This document shows, one piece after another, positions 1 through 7,913 of a stretch of 64,000 nucleotides of DNA. Both the position numbers and the translations under genes were made by a program. Under the pieces are notes generated by a model. That model was not told the origin of the DNA. It made no database searches and saw only the letters and a program-made list of their open reading frames with translations. Origin of the DNA: Compostibacter hankyongensis (GTDB lineage Bacteria; Bacteroidota; Bacteroidia; Chitinophagales; Chitinophagaceae); contig NZ_BAABFN010000002.1 of the NCBI RefSeq assembly GCF_039541075.1, positions 62,001 to 126,000 on the forward strand, read 5' to 3'. Positions within the stretch are counted from its first letter, which is position 1. Each line of letters opens with the position of its first letter.

Positions 1-129
1 CGGCGAGGTGTCTTCGATGGTGACCCAGAGTATGTTCGGCTGCGGATGCGGCGGGGATGTCTGGGCGAGGATCCTGCCGGCAGCGCCGGCGATGATCAGG
101 ATAACGAGGGTTGTGCGTAACATAATCAT
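1..129 (-). CDS. Sulfatase, N-terminal fragment (cut by window start)
   Basis: Only the first 43 codons are inside the window, reading leftwards from an ATG at 129 (a second in-frame ATG lies at 123). The protein begins with a hydrophobic signal peptide ending near LAQ, followed by PNILWVTIEDTSP, the first beta strand and metal-binding acidic segment typical of type I sulfatases (alkaline-phosphatase superfamily). The CxPSR active-site motif would lie beyond the window edge, so activity cannot be judged. It starts 48 bases after the stop of the preceding sulfatase gene, on the same strand, and is probably the next gene of the SusC1/SusD1 operon. Confidence 0.75.
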   Translation of the reverse strand, partial: MIMLRTTLVILIIAGAAGRILAQTSPPHPQPNILWVTIEDTSP

Positions 130-177
130 AATTTGCTGCGTATAGGCGTGTCTTAACGTGTAAGACAGGGCTGTCGT

Positions 178-1809
178 TTATTGTCCGGAAGCCCTGTTTT
201 TCATGCGGGCCGGCAAAAATTCCGGAAGGGTATCGAAGTCCGTCGGATTGACCCATCCTGCGCGAACCTTTTCTCCCCGGCTGTATTTTTCATAGAAGTT
301 CCGCACGTCGGGATTGGCGTAGGGGTATTGATCAAAGATATCGCCCCTGCCATACATCCGCGGGTCCTGCTGTGCCTTCAGCTCGGTAAACAGCTGTGTC
401 CTGAGCGTATCCAGGATGTGCCGGTATTCCGGATTGGCGGAGAGGTCGTTCAGACAGGACCTGTCCGATTGGAGGCGGTAAAGCTCATCGGGCTGCCGCT
501 TTCCAAGCGACCATTCCCAGTATTTACGGGTATCCGGGGTCTTGCGCGACTGTATGACCTGCGTTTTGGTGGGGCTGCCGTCTACATTCAGGTATCCTGT
601 CTCCGGGTTGCCGGCGGGCCAGCGGTCGGTTTTGAAATTATGCAGATATAAAAATCCCTTTGCGATGATTCCCCGGATCGGATAACCCTCATCGTGGGGA
701 CGGCCTACATCATGCCGTTCTTTCCCGATCAGCACATGATCCCGCTGCGGGTTTACCGTTCCTTCCCGGGAGGAATAAAAGATATCGGTGAGACTTTTCC
801 CCGTTATGGGTTGCATGCCGGTCCGGCCGGGATCCACTCCCGCGACTTCCAGGAAGGTCGGGGCAAGATCAATGAAGCTTACAAAGTCGTCTACGATCCG
901 GCCGGGATGCTGGATACCGTTTTTCCACATGACGGCGAGGGGAATATGGTTGGAATATTCGTATTCCTGCCCCTTGGCGCGGGGGAAAGGCATGCCGTTA
1001 TCCGCCGTTACCACGATAATCGTATTATCCAGCTCCCCGCTTTCCTTCAATATCTGCAGGGCCTTCACCAGCTGCTTGTCGAAATACTCAAGCTCGAAGG
1101 CGTAGTCCAGCATATCGGCGCGGATGGTGTCATTATCGGGCCAGAATGGCGGAACTTTATCGATTGCCGTCACCGATTTGCCTCCCTTTTCGATGCCCGA
1201 GCGGAAGGCATAGGGCCGGTGGGGCTCAAAGCCGCCGAACCAGAAGCAAAAAGGCTGCCCCCGGGGTTTTTCTTTCATAAAGGCCCTGAAGTTGGCGGCG
1301 TAGTCTATCGGGCTGATCTGCCGGGTCGGGGGAACGGTCCTGATCCGGTTATACGGTTTGCCCGCCGGTTCCCGTTTTTTCCCGTTTACCGTGCCGGCAT
1401 CACCGGGCGCCCATCCCTTGCCGGTATAGCCGACAAAGTACCGTCCGCTGTCCAGGGCTTCCGCATAGGTGATGAACTTGGCGGGAAGATAGGCCACATG
1501 GTTGGCGGCCGCCTCCAGCTGCCAGGAATTCCGGCCGGTGAGGATGCAGGACCTCGACGGAGCGCATTTGGCGTTTGGCGTATAGGCGTTATTGAAAAGT
1601 ATTCCGTTGCGCGCAACCTCGTCAAATCCCGGCGTATGCACCCATTGGCATCCGTATGCGCTCATGAACGGATAGGAAGCGTCGTCGGCGATGCAGAACA
1701 GGATGTTCGGCAGCCGGGCGGGTGGATGAGGGGTCTGCGCCTGCAAACCGCAGGGCAGTGAAAAAAGCAGGGTGGCGATGGCGGCTATATATACCTGATT
1801 TTTTTTCAT
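178..1809 (-). CDS. Exported Cys-type sulfatase, heparan N-sulfatase-like
   Basis: Hydrolyses sulfate esters (or N-sulfates) from glycans in the periplasm. I take the ATG at 1809 because it opens a standard signal peptide (MKKNQVYIAA, cleavage near LQAQ); an upstream in-frame ATG at 1842 would only add 11 polar residues. In the 543-residue product, the metal-binding ADD is at 41-43 and the sulfatase signature CAPSRSCILTG starts at Cys82, the residue converted to formylglycine. A second metal-site segment TADNGMPFP lies further on. The NAKCAPSRS/LTGRNSWQLE arrangement resembles sulfamidase-like (S1_8) enzymes from recall; substrate is inferred. It follows SusD1 by 57 bases, so it is likely co-transcribed with SusC1/SusD1 and activated by the formylglycine-generating enzyme encoded at 30.6-31.8 kb. 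Confidence 0.93.
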   Translation of the reverse strand: MKKNQVYIAAIATLLFSLPCGLQAQTPHPPARLPNILFCIADDASYPFMSAYGCQWVHTPGFDEVARNGILFNNAYTPNAKCAPSRSCILTGRNSWQLEAAANHVAYLPAKFITYAEALDSGRYFVGYTGKGWAPGDAGTVNGKKREPAGKPYNRIRTVPPTRQISPIDYAANFRAFMKEKPRGQPFCFWFGGFEPHRPYAFRSGIEKGGKSVTAIDKVPPFWPDNDTIRADMLDYAFELEYFDKQLVKALQILKESGELDNTIIVVTADNGMPFPRAKGQEYEYSNHIPLAVMWKNGIQHPGRIVDDFVSFIDLAPTFLEVAGVDPGRTGMQPITGKSLTDIFYSSREGTVNPQRDHVLIGKERHDVGRPHDEGYPIRGIIAKGFLYLHNFKTDRWPAGNPETGYLNVDGSPTKTQVIQSRKTPDTRKYWEWSLGKRQPDELYRLQSDRSCLNDLSANPEYRHILDTLRTQLFTELKAQQDPRMYGRGDIFDQYPYANPDVRNFYEKYSRGEKVRAGWVNPTDFDTLPEFLPARMKNRASGQ

Positions 1810-1866
1810 CTTGTTAATGTATGGCATTCTGCTGAGAAACAAAATACTGAAGGCGGGATTTCCCGT

Positions 1867-3357
1867 CTATAACGGATTTTGGACCAGGTTGGGATTGAGG
1901 GCTATCTCGTCTTCGGGAATGGGGATGACGATGCTGCGGGCATCGGGCGGGATAAGCCCGCGGGGACCGCTCCAGCCGACAGCCGGCACATAGCTCCTGT
2001 CCAGCGAACGGCCGTTCCGGAACAGGTCGAACGAGCGGTGACCTTCCCAGGCCAGCTCCAGGTTTCTTTCTCCCAGCACCGCATCCAGAACGGTAGGGTA
2101 ACCCTTCAGGTCTCCGGCGGTGTACAGCTGATCTCCGGACAGGCCGGCCCTTTTCCGGATAAGGTTTACCATATCCAGGGCGTCTTCATCCTGGCCAAGC
2201 TTGGCATACGCTTCCGCCTTGATAAGATACATTTCGGCCAGTCTTATCACAATCGGGGAGGATAACAGCGGTATTCCTCCCTCGTTGGAATACTTTTCGA
2301 TGTAGTATTTGGAATAGCCATCCCTTTTTTCGACCTCATAGCCCGAGGGCTCCGTAGCGCTCGGTATCTTTTGCCCGCTCTGGTCATGGACGTAGACGGG
2401 GTTGAGGAATTTGATCCGTTCGTCATTCTTGTTCTTGTAGATCAGGCGGAGGTAAGTGGGGGACGCCATTATTTCTCCCCATCCGCCTCCGTCCGAGGTG
2501 TAGAGCGAGCCTATCGCGGTCTTTCCCATGTTTTCATTCTCCGTCAGCTTTATGGCAAAGATGGTTTCGGGATTGCTCTCCGGCAGCTGTGTAAAATATG
2601 CGCCGAAAGCTTCCGTTTCCAGCAAATGATACTGGCCGGAATTGATCACCATGTCTGCATACTGTATGGCTTTGTCATTTTCTCCCATATAGAGATATAG
2701 CCTGGCCAGCAGCGCCCGGGCCGTTTCCCTGGAAGCATAAATGGATGGCTTGTGTACGGTCATCAGCTCCGCGGCTTTTAACAGATCGCCTTCGATGAAT
2801 GCATAGGTATCTTTCACCGTGCTCCGGGGAGGCAGGGCATTTACATCGGTATTGTCCCTTATCATAACGCCCAGGTTCTTTTCGGGATCCTGGGAATAAG
2901 GCCTTGAAAACGCACGTACCAGGTCATAATGCATGAGCGCCCGCAGAAAAAGCGCTTCTCCCTTTATCTGGAGCTGCTCTTTGGCTGCATCGTCTTTTAT
3001 GGCGGCGATAAGTACATTTGCTTCGTATATGCCGTAATAGGCCTGCTTCCAGAACTGGCTGGCCACGGAGTTGTTTACGGTACACTGGTAGCTGTATATC
3101 TGCTGTGAATGATCCCCGCTGTTTTTAACCCATACTTCCTGATCGCTCGGATATTCCTGCATGACAACACGGTGTCTTACATAATTTCGTTGTTTCAGCC
3201 GCGCATATACGCCGTTCAGTATGCTTTGAAGCCCTTCGGGGGAGCCGGCCACCTGGCTGATGTCCAGCTGGTCAGCCGGGAGGTATTCCAGCTTGTGGCA
3301 GGCTGTCATGGTGAGAAGTATCACCCAGATGATGCTTTTATTTATATTTATTTTCAT
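1867..3357 (-). CDS. SusD/RagB-type nutrient-binding lipoprotein (SusD1)
   Basis: Surface lipoprotein that caps the SusC1 transporter and captures oligosaccharides. The 496-residue protein has a lipoprotein signal (LLTMTAC, lipidated Cys20) followed by EYLPADQLD, the usual SusD start. Family landmarks are the TPR-like helices around LFLRALMHYDLVRAFSRPYS and the C-terminal RKRAGLSG...LELAWEGHRSFDLFRNGR segment, ending LNPNLVQNPL. It starts 21 bases after the SusC1 stop, the normal SusC-SusD arrangement. The sugar ligand cannot be read from the sequence. Confidence 0.96.
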   Translation of the reverse strand: MKININKSIIWVILLTMTACHKLEYLPADQLDISQVAGSPEGLQSILNGVYARLKQRNYVRHRVVMQEYPSDQEVWVKNSGDHSQQIYSYQCTVNNSVASQFWKQAYYGIYEANVLIAAIKDDAAKEQLQIKGEALFLRALMHYDLVRAFSRPYSQDPEKNLGVMIRDNTDVNALPPRSTVKDTYAFIEGDLLKAAELMTVHKPSIYASRETARALLARLYLYMGENDKAIQYADMVINSGQYHLLETEAFGAYFTQLPESNPETIFAIKLTENENMGKTAIGSLYTSDGGGWGEIMASPTYLRLIYKNKNDERIKFLNPVYVHDQSGQKIPSATEPSGYEVEKRDGYSKYYIEKYSNEGGIPLLSSPIVIRLAEMYLIKAEAYAKLGQDEDALDMVNLIRKRAGLSGDQLYTAGDLKGYPTVLDAVLGERNLELAWEGHRSFDLFRNGRSLDRSYVPAVGWSGPRGLIPPDARSIVIPIPEDEIALNPNLVQNPL

Positions 3358-3378
3358 AACGATTGTTCTTTTGTATGG

Positions 3379-6300
3379 TTACAGCGTAATGTTCAGCCCT
3401 ATCATGATCTTCTGGTTCGTCGTATAGGTCGAATTGTCTGAATTCTGCGATATTACCGGACTTTCCATATCCACATCCGGATCGTCCCCGCTGAAAGGTG
3501 TGAATACTGCAAGATTATCTATGCTGAGATACACATTGAAATCCGAGAATCTATACACATGCGGAATGCTGTATCCCAGCCTGATATTCTGTATGCGAAA
3601 ATAACCGGCATCTTCAAGATAGCGGGACGATGTGCTGTTAGAGGCAGTGCCTCCTGCCAGTAATTTCGGATGGGTAGCGATGTCTCCGGGCTTTTCCCAG
3701 CGGACCCATCCTTTCTGAAGCTTCATCTGATTCTGATTGAGGCTGTTTCCGTCGGCATCCCTGCGTTCCCGTGCGGAGAAGTAGATGCTTTGTCCGGCAA
3801 CAAAGTTGCACAATACGCTGAGCGAAAAATTCCCGTAGTACAGATCGTTCCGGATGCCTCCCGTAAAATCGGGATAGGCGGACCGGATGAAAAGATTGCT
3901 GGCCTCGTTGTAATTGCCGGTGGTGCTCACCTCGACCGGGTCCTTCTTGTCGGCCCCGTTGATAATATTGCCGTCCTTATCCTCCCACCTCACCCATAGC
4001 GGGTTTCCGGTCTGGGGATCTACCCCGGCCCATTGCTTCATATAAAAATACCGGAGGGGAAGTCCTTCCCGGATTCTCATATTCCCGGAAGCGATATCTT
4101 CATGTCCGTTCAACGCCAGTACTTTATTCCTGTTGACATTCACGTTCAGCATGGTCTCCCAGCGCAGCTTCCCGTTCAGGTTGGTAGAGGTGAAGCTGAC
4201 GTCGATTCCCCTGTTCCTTACGGAACCCACATTTCTCTGCTGGCCGGAAAATCCGCTTGCCGCCGACAGGGGAACGTTTTGCAGCAGGTCTTTGTTGGTC
4301 CGGTTGTACAGATCGACTTCAAGGTTAAAACGCTTCAGTATGGCAAACTCCAGCCCGATGTTGGTCGTGTATCCTTTCTCCCAGGTCAGGTCCGGATTGG
4401 GGACTCGGGCGGGCCAGGCTCCCGATATCGCATCATAGGTGCTGTTCTGGGAAAACGCATAGGTGCCCAGCGAAAGATAGGGCGAGATATTGGCATTACC
4501 TGTTGTACCGTAGCTGAACCTGAGCTTCAGCAGGTCTATCCATGTCTGCCTGCTGAGAAACTGTTCATTACTGGCGATCCAGGATGCGCCGATGGAATAG
4601 AAGGAGGCCCAGCGGTTGTTGGCGCCGAAGAGCGAAGAGGCGTCGCGGCGGGCGGAACCCACCAGAAAATACCGGTGGAGATAATTATAGTCTGCTTCCG
4701 CGAAGTAGGAAAGGAACCCTGTTTCTGTCTTGTTGCCCGAAATGCTTTTGGGGCTTCCTGCGGCATTCAGCGCGCTCAGTCCTACCGGAATGTCTTTCCC
4801 CACCGCCAGCGTGTTGGAGTTTCTGCTGTAGCTGTATTCCTCTCCTAAAATACCGGAGAGATTGTGATTGCCGAAGCTGTGCTCCAGGTTCAGCAGGTTG
4901 GAGGTAAGGAACGCGCTGTGATAGGAATAGTCCTGTGTGATCTGACCGTTTACCGTGCTGGCCAGCTGGTGATACTTGTCCAGCAGCTGCGTATGGTCAT
5001 ATCCCGAAAAGCCGATCCTGTTCTTGGTGGAAAAGGATATCCAGTCGGCCAGCTTTATATCCAGCTGGAGGTCCGCATTCAGATGCCCGTTCCGGGTAAT
5101 GTCATTTTGATGCCGGATATTGTAGAAGTAATTGGATTTGGCATTCCCGATCCAGTGGCTTCCGGCTTTCAGCGGGTTATACGGTGTAACGCCGTCTGCT
5201 TCGAAGGCGGAATCCCAGGGCATGTTGTTATAAAACTGGCTCATCTCGCCTTCCTGTCCCGTAAGGGGATCATTGGGACTTTTGTCTCCGCCTGCGCTGA
5301 TGCGGGTATACAGGGTAAACTGGTCCGATATCCTGTGCTTCAGATTCACCCGCAGGTCCATTCGCTGGTAATCCGTGGATAGCATGGTCCCCAATTCGCG
5401 GTAGTAATTGCCGCTGACGTAGAAGGTCGTCTTTTCATTGCCGCCGGAAACAGCCAGCTGGTGGCTGTTTACATAACCGGTTCGCGAAAGCAGCGACTGC
5501 CAGTCCGTGCGGGTATTCATTAATGCGGAAGGCAATACGGATTCCAGATAGTCGTCGAACTCGGTTCCGGTAAATGCCGGATCGCCGGCGGCGACCTGCT
5601 CATCGTAATAGTTCCGGTATCCTTCCCCCTGCATGGCATACAGTTCCGCCGAATTCATCATCCTGATGTTGCCCCGCTGGCGTCTGGTCAGGCCAAATGA
5701 GCCGTTGTAGCTTATCCTTGTTTTGCCGCTTTGTCCGCTTTTTGTCGTGATCACGATCACCCCGTTGGCGGCCCGGGAACCATAGAGCCCTGTAGCCGCT
5801 GCATCTTTTAATATCGTAACGGAGGCAATATTGTTGGGGTCGACCGATCCGCCGATCATGCCGTCAACGACATAGAGCGGCGCATGGCCGGCCCCGATGG
5901 ACCCCACTCCGCGGATAACGATGTCCGTATTGTTGCCGGGCCTGCCTCTGGAATTGGATACTACGAGTCCCGGAACTTTTCCCTGGAGCATGGTACCGAT
6001 ATCCGGTGTCGTTATGCCCCTCAGCTGTTTTTCATTGACCACGGCCACGGAAGAGGACAATTCGGACTGTCGCTTGGTGCTGTATCCTACCACGACAAGC
6101 TGGTCCAGCCCGGTAGCGGAAGGCGAAAGGTATATTGTAAGGTGGGTACGGCCGTTTACGGGTATCTCTTTTTTGTTGTAGCCGAGGAAGGAGACGAGCA
6201 GGACGGCGTTATCGGGGACAGACAACTCAAATTTACCTGTTGCATCGGTAGTCGTTCCCGTTGCTGCTCCTTTTACCTGTATGGTAACGCCCGACAGGGG

Positions 6301-6504
6301 TTTTTCCGTTGCGGAATCCGACACGGCCCCCCGGATGTTGACGGGCGGAGGCGGCAGACGTACCGGCGGGCGTGCATATCCCCCGGCGTTTGTTTCGATA
6401 CAGGTCGTCAGCAGTAATACGACGGTAAGCTTCATGGCCAGCAATATCTGGGGAAAGCGTCTTCCCTTTTGGGGTAGGGATAACCTGGTAGAATTTAGCT
6501 GCAT
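3379..6504 (-). CDS. SusC/RagA-type TonB-dependent transporter without STN domain (SusC1)
   Basis: Outer-membrane beta-barrel that imports oligosaccharides with SusD1, using TonB energy. The 1041 residues comprise an N-terminal leader (PQKGRRFPQILLAMKLTVV), a carboxypeptidase-regulatory-like domain at about 56-128, a TonB-box-like LDQLVVVGYSTK near 134, the plug (VIRGVGSIGAGHAPLYVVDG...NGVIVITTKSG) and the barrel. It lacks the STN signalling domain: residue 44 passes directly to PPVNIRG, whereas the very similar SusC2 has about 85 extra residues there. It should therefore transport but not signal to a FecR. No sigma/FecR pair adjoins it. It has a long conserved 5' leader shared with SusC2. 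Confidence 0.96.
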   Translation of the reverse strand: MQLNSTRLSLPQKGRRFPQILLAMKLTVVLLLTTCIETNAGGYARPPVRLPPPPVNIRGAVSDSATEKPLSGVTIQVKGAATGTTTDATGKFELSVPDNAVLLVSFLGYNKKEIPVNGRTHLTIYLSPSATGLDQLVVVGYSTKRQSELSSSVAVVNEKQLRGITTPDIGTMLQGKVPGLVVSNSRGRPGNNTDIVIRGVGSIGAGHAPLYVVDGMIGGSVDPNNIASVTILKDAAATGLYGSRAANGVIVITTKSGQSGKTRISYNGSFGLTRRQRGNIRMMNSAELYAMQGEGYRNYYDEQVAAGDPAFTGTEFDDYLESVLPSALMNTRTDWQSLLSRTGYVNSHQLAVSGGNEKTTFYVSGNYYRELGTMLSTDYQRMDLRVNLKHRISDQFTLYTRISAGGDKSPNDPLTGQEGEMSQFYNNMPWDSAFEADGVTPYNPLKAGSHWIGNAKSNYFYNIRHQNDITRNGHLNADLQLDIKLADWISFSTKNRIGFSGYDHTQLLDKYHQLASTVNGQITQDYSYHSAFLTSNLLNLEHSFGNHNLSGILGEEYSYSRNSNTLAVGKDIPVGLSALNAAGSPKSISGNKTETGFLSYFAEADYNYLHRYFLVGSARRDASSLFGANNRWASFYSIGASWIASNEQFLSRQTWIDLLKLRFSYGTTGNANISPYLSLGTYAFSQNSTYDAISGAWPARVPNPDLTWEKGYTTNIGLEFAILKRFNLEVDLYNRTNKDLLQNVPLSAASGFSGQQRNVGSVRNRGIDVSFTSTNLNGKLRWETMLNVNVNRNKVLALNGHEDIASGNMRIREGLPLRYFYMKQWAGVDPQTGNPLWVRWEDKDGNIINGADKKDPVEVSTTGNYNEASNLFIRSAYPDFTGGIRNDLYYGNFSLSVLCNFVAGQSIYFSARERRDADGNSLNQNQMKLQKGWVRWEKPGDIATHPKLLAGGTASNSTSSRYLEDAGYFRIQNIRLGYSIPHVYRFSDFNVYLSIDNLAVFTPFSGDDPDVDMESPVISQNSDNSTYTTNQKIMIGLNITL

Positions 6505-6610
6505 ACATTACTGAGTTTGGGTTTAGATTTTATGGTCTAAAGTGTCCGGTCCTCAGGATGGGTTGCCTGGACGCCTGCCGGAAGATCCGCGGATGTTTCC
6601 GGTTTTTATT
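6505..6610 (-). promoter_or_regulatory. Structured mRNA leader of SusC1 (class A)
   Basis: About 105 bases directly upstream of the SusC1 start match, base for base over most of their length, the leader of SusC2 (27140-27247). Shared parts in the sense direction are an A-rich run AATAAAAA, a GC-rich hairpin with arms CCGGAA/TTCCGG (6578-6602), a conserved GGCAACCC block, and a CTAAACCCAAAC box just before the start codon. An RNA-level function (attenuation, small-RNA target or mRNA stability) is inferred. Upstream of it, 6611-6723 holds a GC palindrome (two CGGCCG arms near 6700) and no gene that I can support. Confidence 0.6.
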
Positions 6611-6723
6611 GCGCCCGTATAAATTCCCAGCCCGCAGGTTTCGAAGGCAATGCACCGTAGCCCGTGCTTTCTGAGCAAGCGACCCTTAGTATATCTATCG
6701 GCCGGATCCGTCGGCCGGGCATG

Positions 6724-7911
6724 TCAGCGGTTCAACTGTTCAAAGTAGAATACTCCCTTCTTGTTGGCTATGACGATATCGGGCAGCTTGTCCTTATTGA
6801 GGTCCTGAACGTCAACCTGCAGTCCTACACCGGAATTGTCGTCTATTTTATGGGGTATCCAGGCGGGTTGCTTACCGGGTTTGAATTCGAACCAGTAGAG
6901 CACGGCGGGTTCGTGCGCCCCGGGATCGTGACCATTATGGGCATAATAACGCTTACCCGTTACCAGATCGGGATAGCCGTCCCCGTTGATATCCGAAAAG
7001 GCCATGCCGTGCGACTGGGAGAAGGATGTGTCGATGTCATGATGTTCCCAGCTGGTATTTCCCTGCCGGTCTTTTTTCTGCTCGTGCCACCAGACGCCGT
7101 AATTGTGGGCCGATGCGCTGATCACGTCCGGATCCCCGTCTTCATCCGCATCCGTCACATACATCTGGGAGCAGTCCCCTCCCAGGTCTGCCGGATGAAA
7201 GGTCCAGTGGGGCTGTTGCCGGTTTTCCGGGGCTTCCCACCATCCGTCTTTTATAATTACGTCCTTTCGCCCGTCGCCGTTCATATCGCCCAGTCCCAGT
7301 CCGTGCGTAAATACGTGAGTGCCTTTTGTACCCTCGCCTTCGCCGATCACAAAAGGCTGCCACAGCGTATCTCCCTTCTCCGGGGCACGCACCCATATCA
7401 TTTGTTTTTTTCCGGGATCGTTACAAAGAAGATCCTGCCTTCCGTCGCCGTCTACATCTACAAGTGCCGGCGATTCGTTGCCTACGGCAGGGTAAACGGG
7501 ATGGACTTTCCAGTATCCTGTCTTCCGGTTGCCCGGATTTTCGTGCCATACGGCCGCCTTGCCTGGAAAGTCCACCCGGATCAGGTCGACCCAGCCGTCC
7601 TGGTTAACATCCATGCAGAAGTTGAGAAAGGAATTGCTGTATCCGTTATCTACCGAGAAAGTATCCGGTTTTGCGATCTCATGCGGCTTCCATCCGGGGG
7701 CTTCAAACCAGTATGCCCCGGCGATGATATCCGTTTTCCCGTCCCGGTTGATATCACCCACGGCCACCCCTCCGGAGATATAGGTATGGGTGAGGGTATG
7801 TTTTTTAAACTTCACAGGCCTGTCGCCCGGCGTCTGGGAGGTACAGGACTGACAGATCAGCAGCATGCCGGCGAGGGCGGCGGTCTTTAAACTATGCGGG
7901 ATGGCTGTCAT
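6724..7911 (-). CDS. FG-GAP/VCBS-repeat beta-propeller lipoprotein
   Basis: The 395-residue protein has a lipoprotein-like signal (LAGMLLICQSC) and at least six Ca-binding-loop repeats of the DxNxDGxxD type, for example GDINRDGKTD, DVNQDGWVD, DVDGDGRQD, DMNGDGRKD, DADEDGDPD and DINGDGYPD. These form an FG-GAP/VCBS seven-bladed propeller as in integrin alpha chains. No catalytic residues are recognisable; such proteins usually bind glycans or partner proteins in the periplasm or at the cell surface. The start lies only 2 bases after the stop of the large cytochrome-containing dehydrogenase-like gene, implying translational coupling and a shared function. Confidence 0.88.
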   Translation of the reverse strand: MTAIPHSLKTAALAGMLLICQSCTSQTPGDRPVKFKKHTLTHTYISGGVAVGDINRDGKTDIIAGAYWFEAPGWKPHEIAKPDTFSVDNGYSNSFLNFCMDVNQDGWVDLIRVDFPGKAAVWHENPGNRKTGYWKVHPVYPAVGNESPALVDVDGDGRQDLLCNDPGKKQMIWVRAPEKGDTLWQPFVIGEGEGTKGTHVFTHGLGLGDMNGDGRKDVIIKDGWWEAPENRQQPHWTFHPADLGGDCSQMYVTDADEDGDPDVISASAHNYGVWWHEQKKDRQGNTSWEHHDIDTSFSQSHGMAFSDINGDGYPDLVTGKRYYAHNGHDPGAHEPAVLYWFEFKPGKQPAWIPHKIDDNSGVGLQVDVQDLNKDKLPDIVIANKKGVFYFEQLNR

Positions 7912-7913
7912 GC

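Noticed and set aside
694..1761. Long open frame antisense to the first sulfatase
   Set aside because: It lies wholly inside a gene with clear active-site motifs, has no recognisable domain, and reflects the GC-rich codon use of the true gene.
6690..6720. GC palindrome with two CGGCCG arms as terminator of the FG-GAP gene
   Set aside because: No T-run follows on the minus strand; kept only as a note because it could equally be chance in GC-rich DNA.
6664..7890. 408-codon open frame antisense to the FG-GAP lipoprotein
   Set aside because: The minus-strand frame has signal peptide and repeated Ca-binding loops; the antisense frame shows no motif and no start context.
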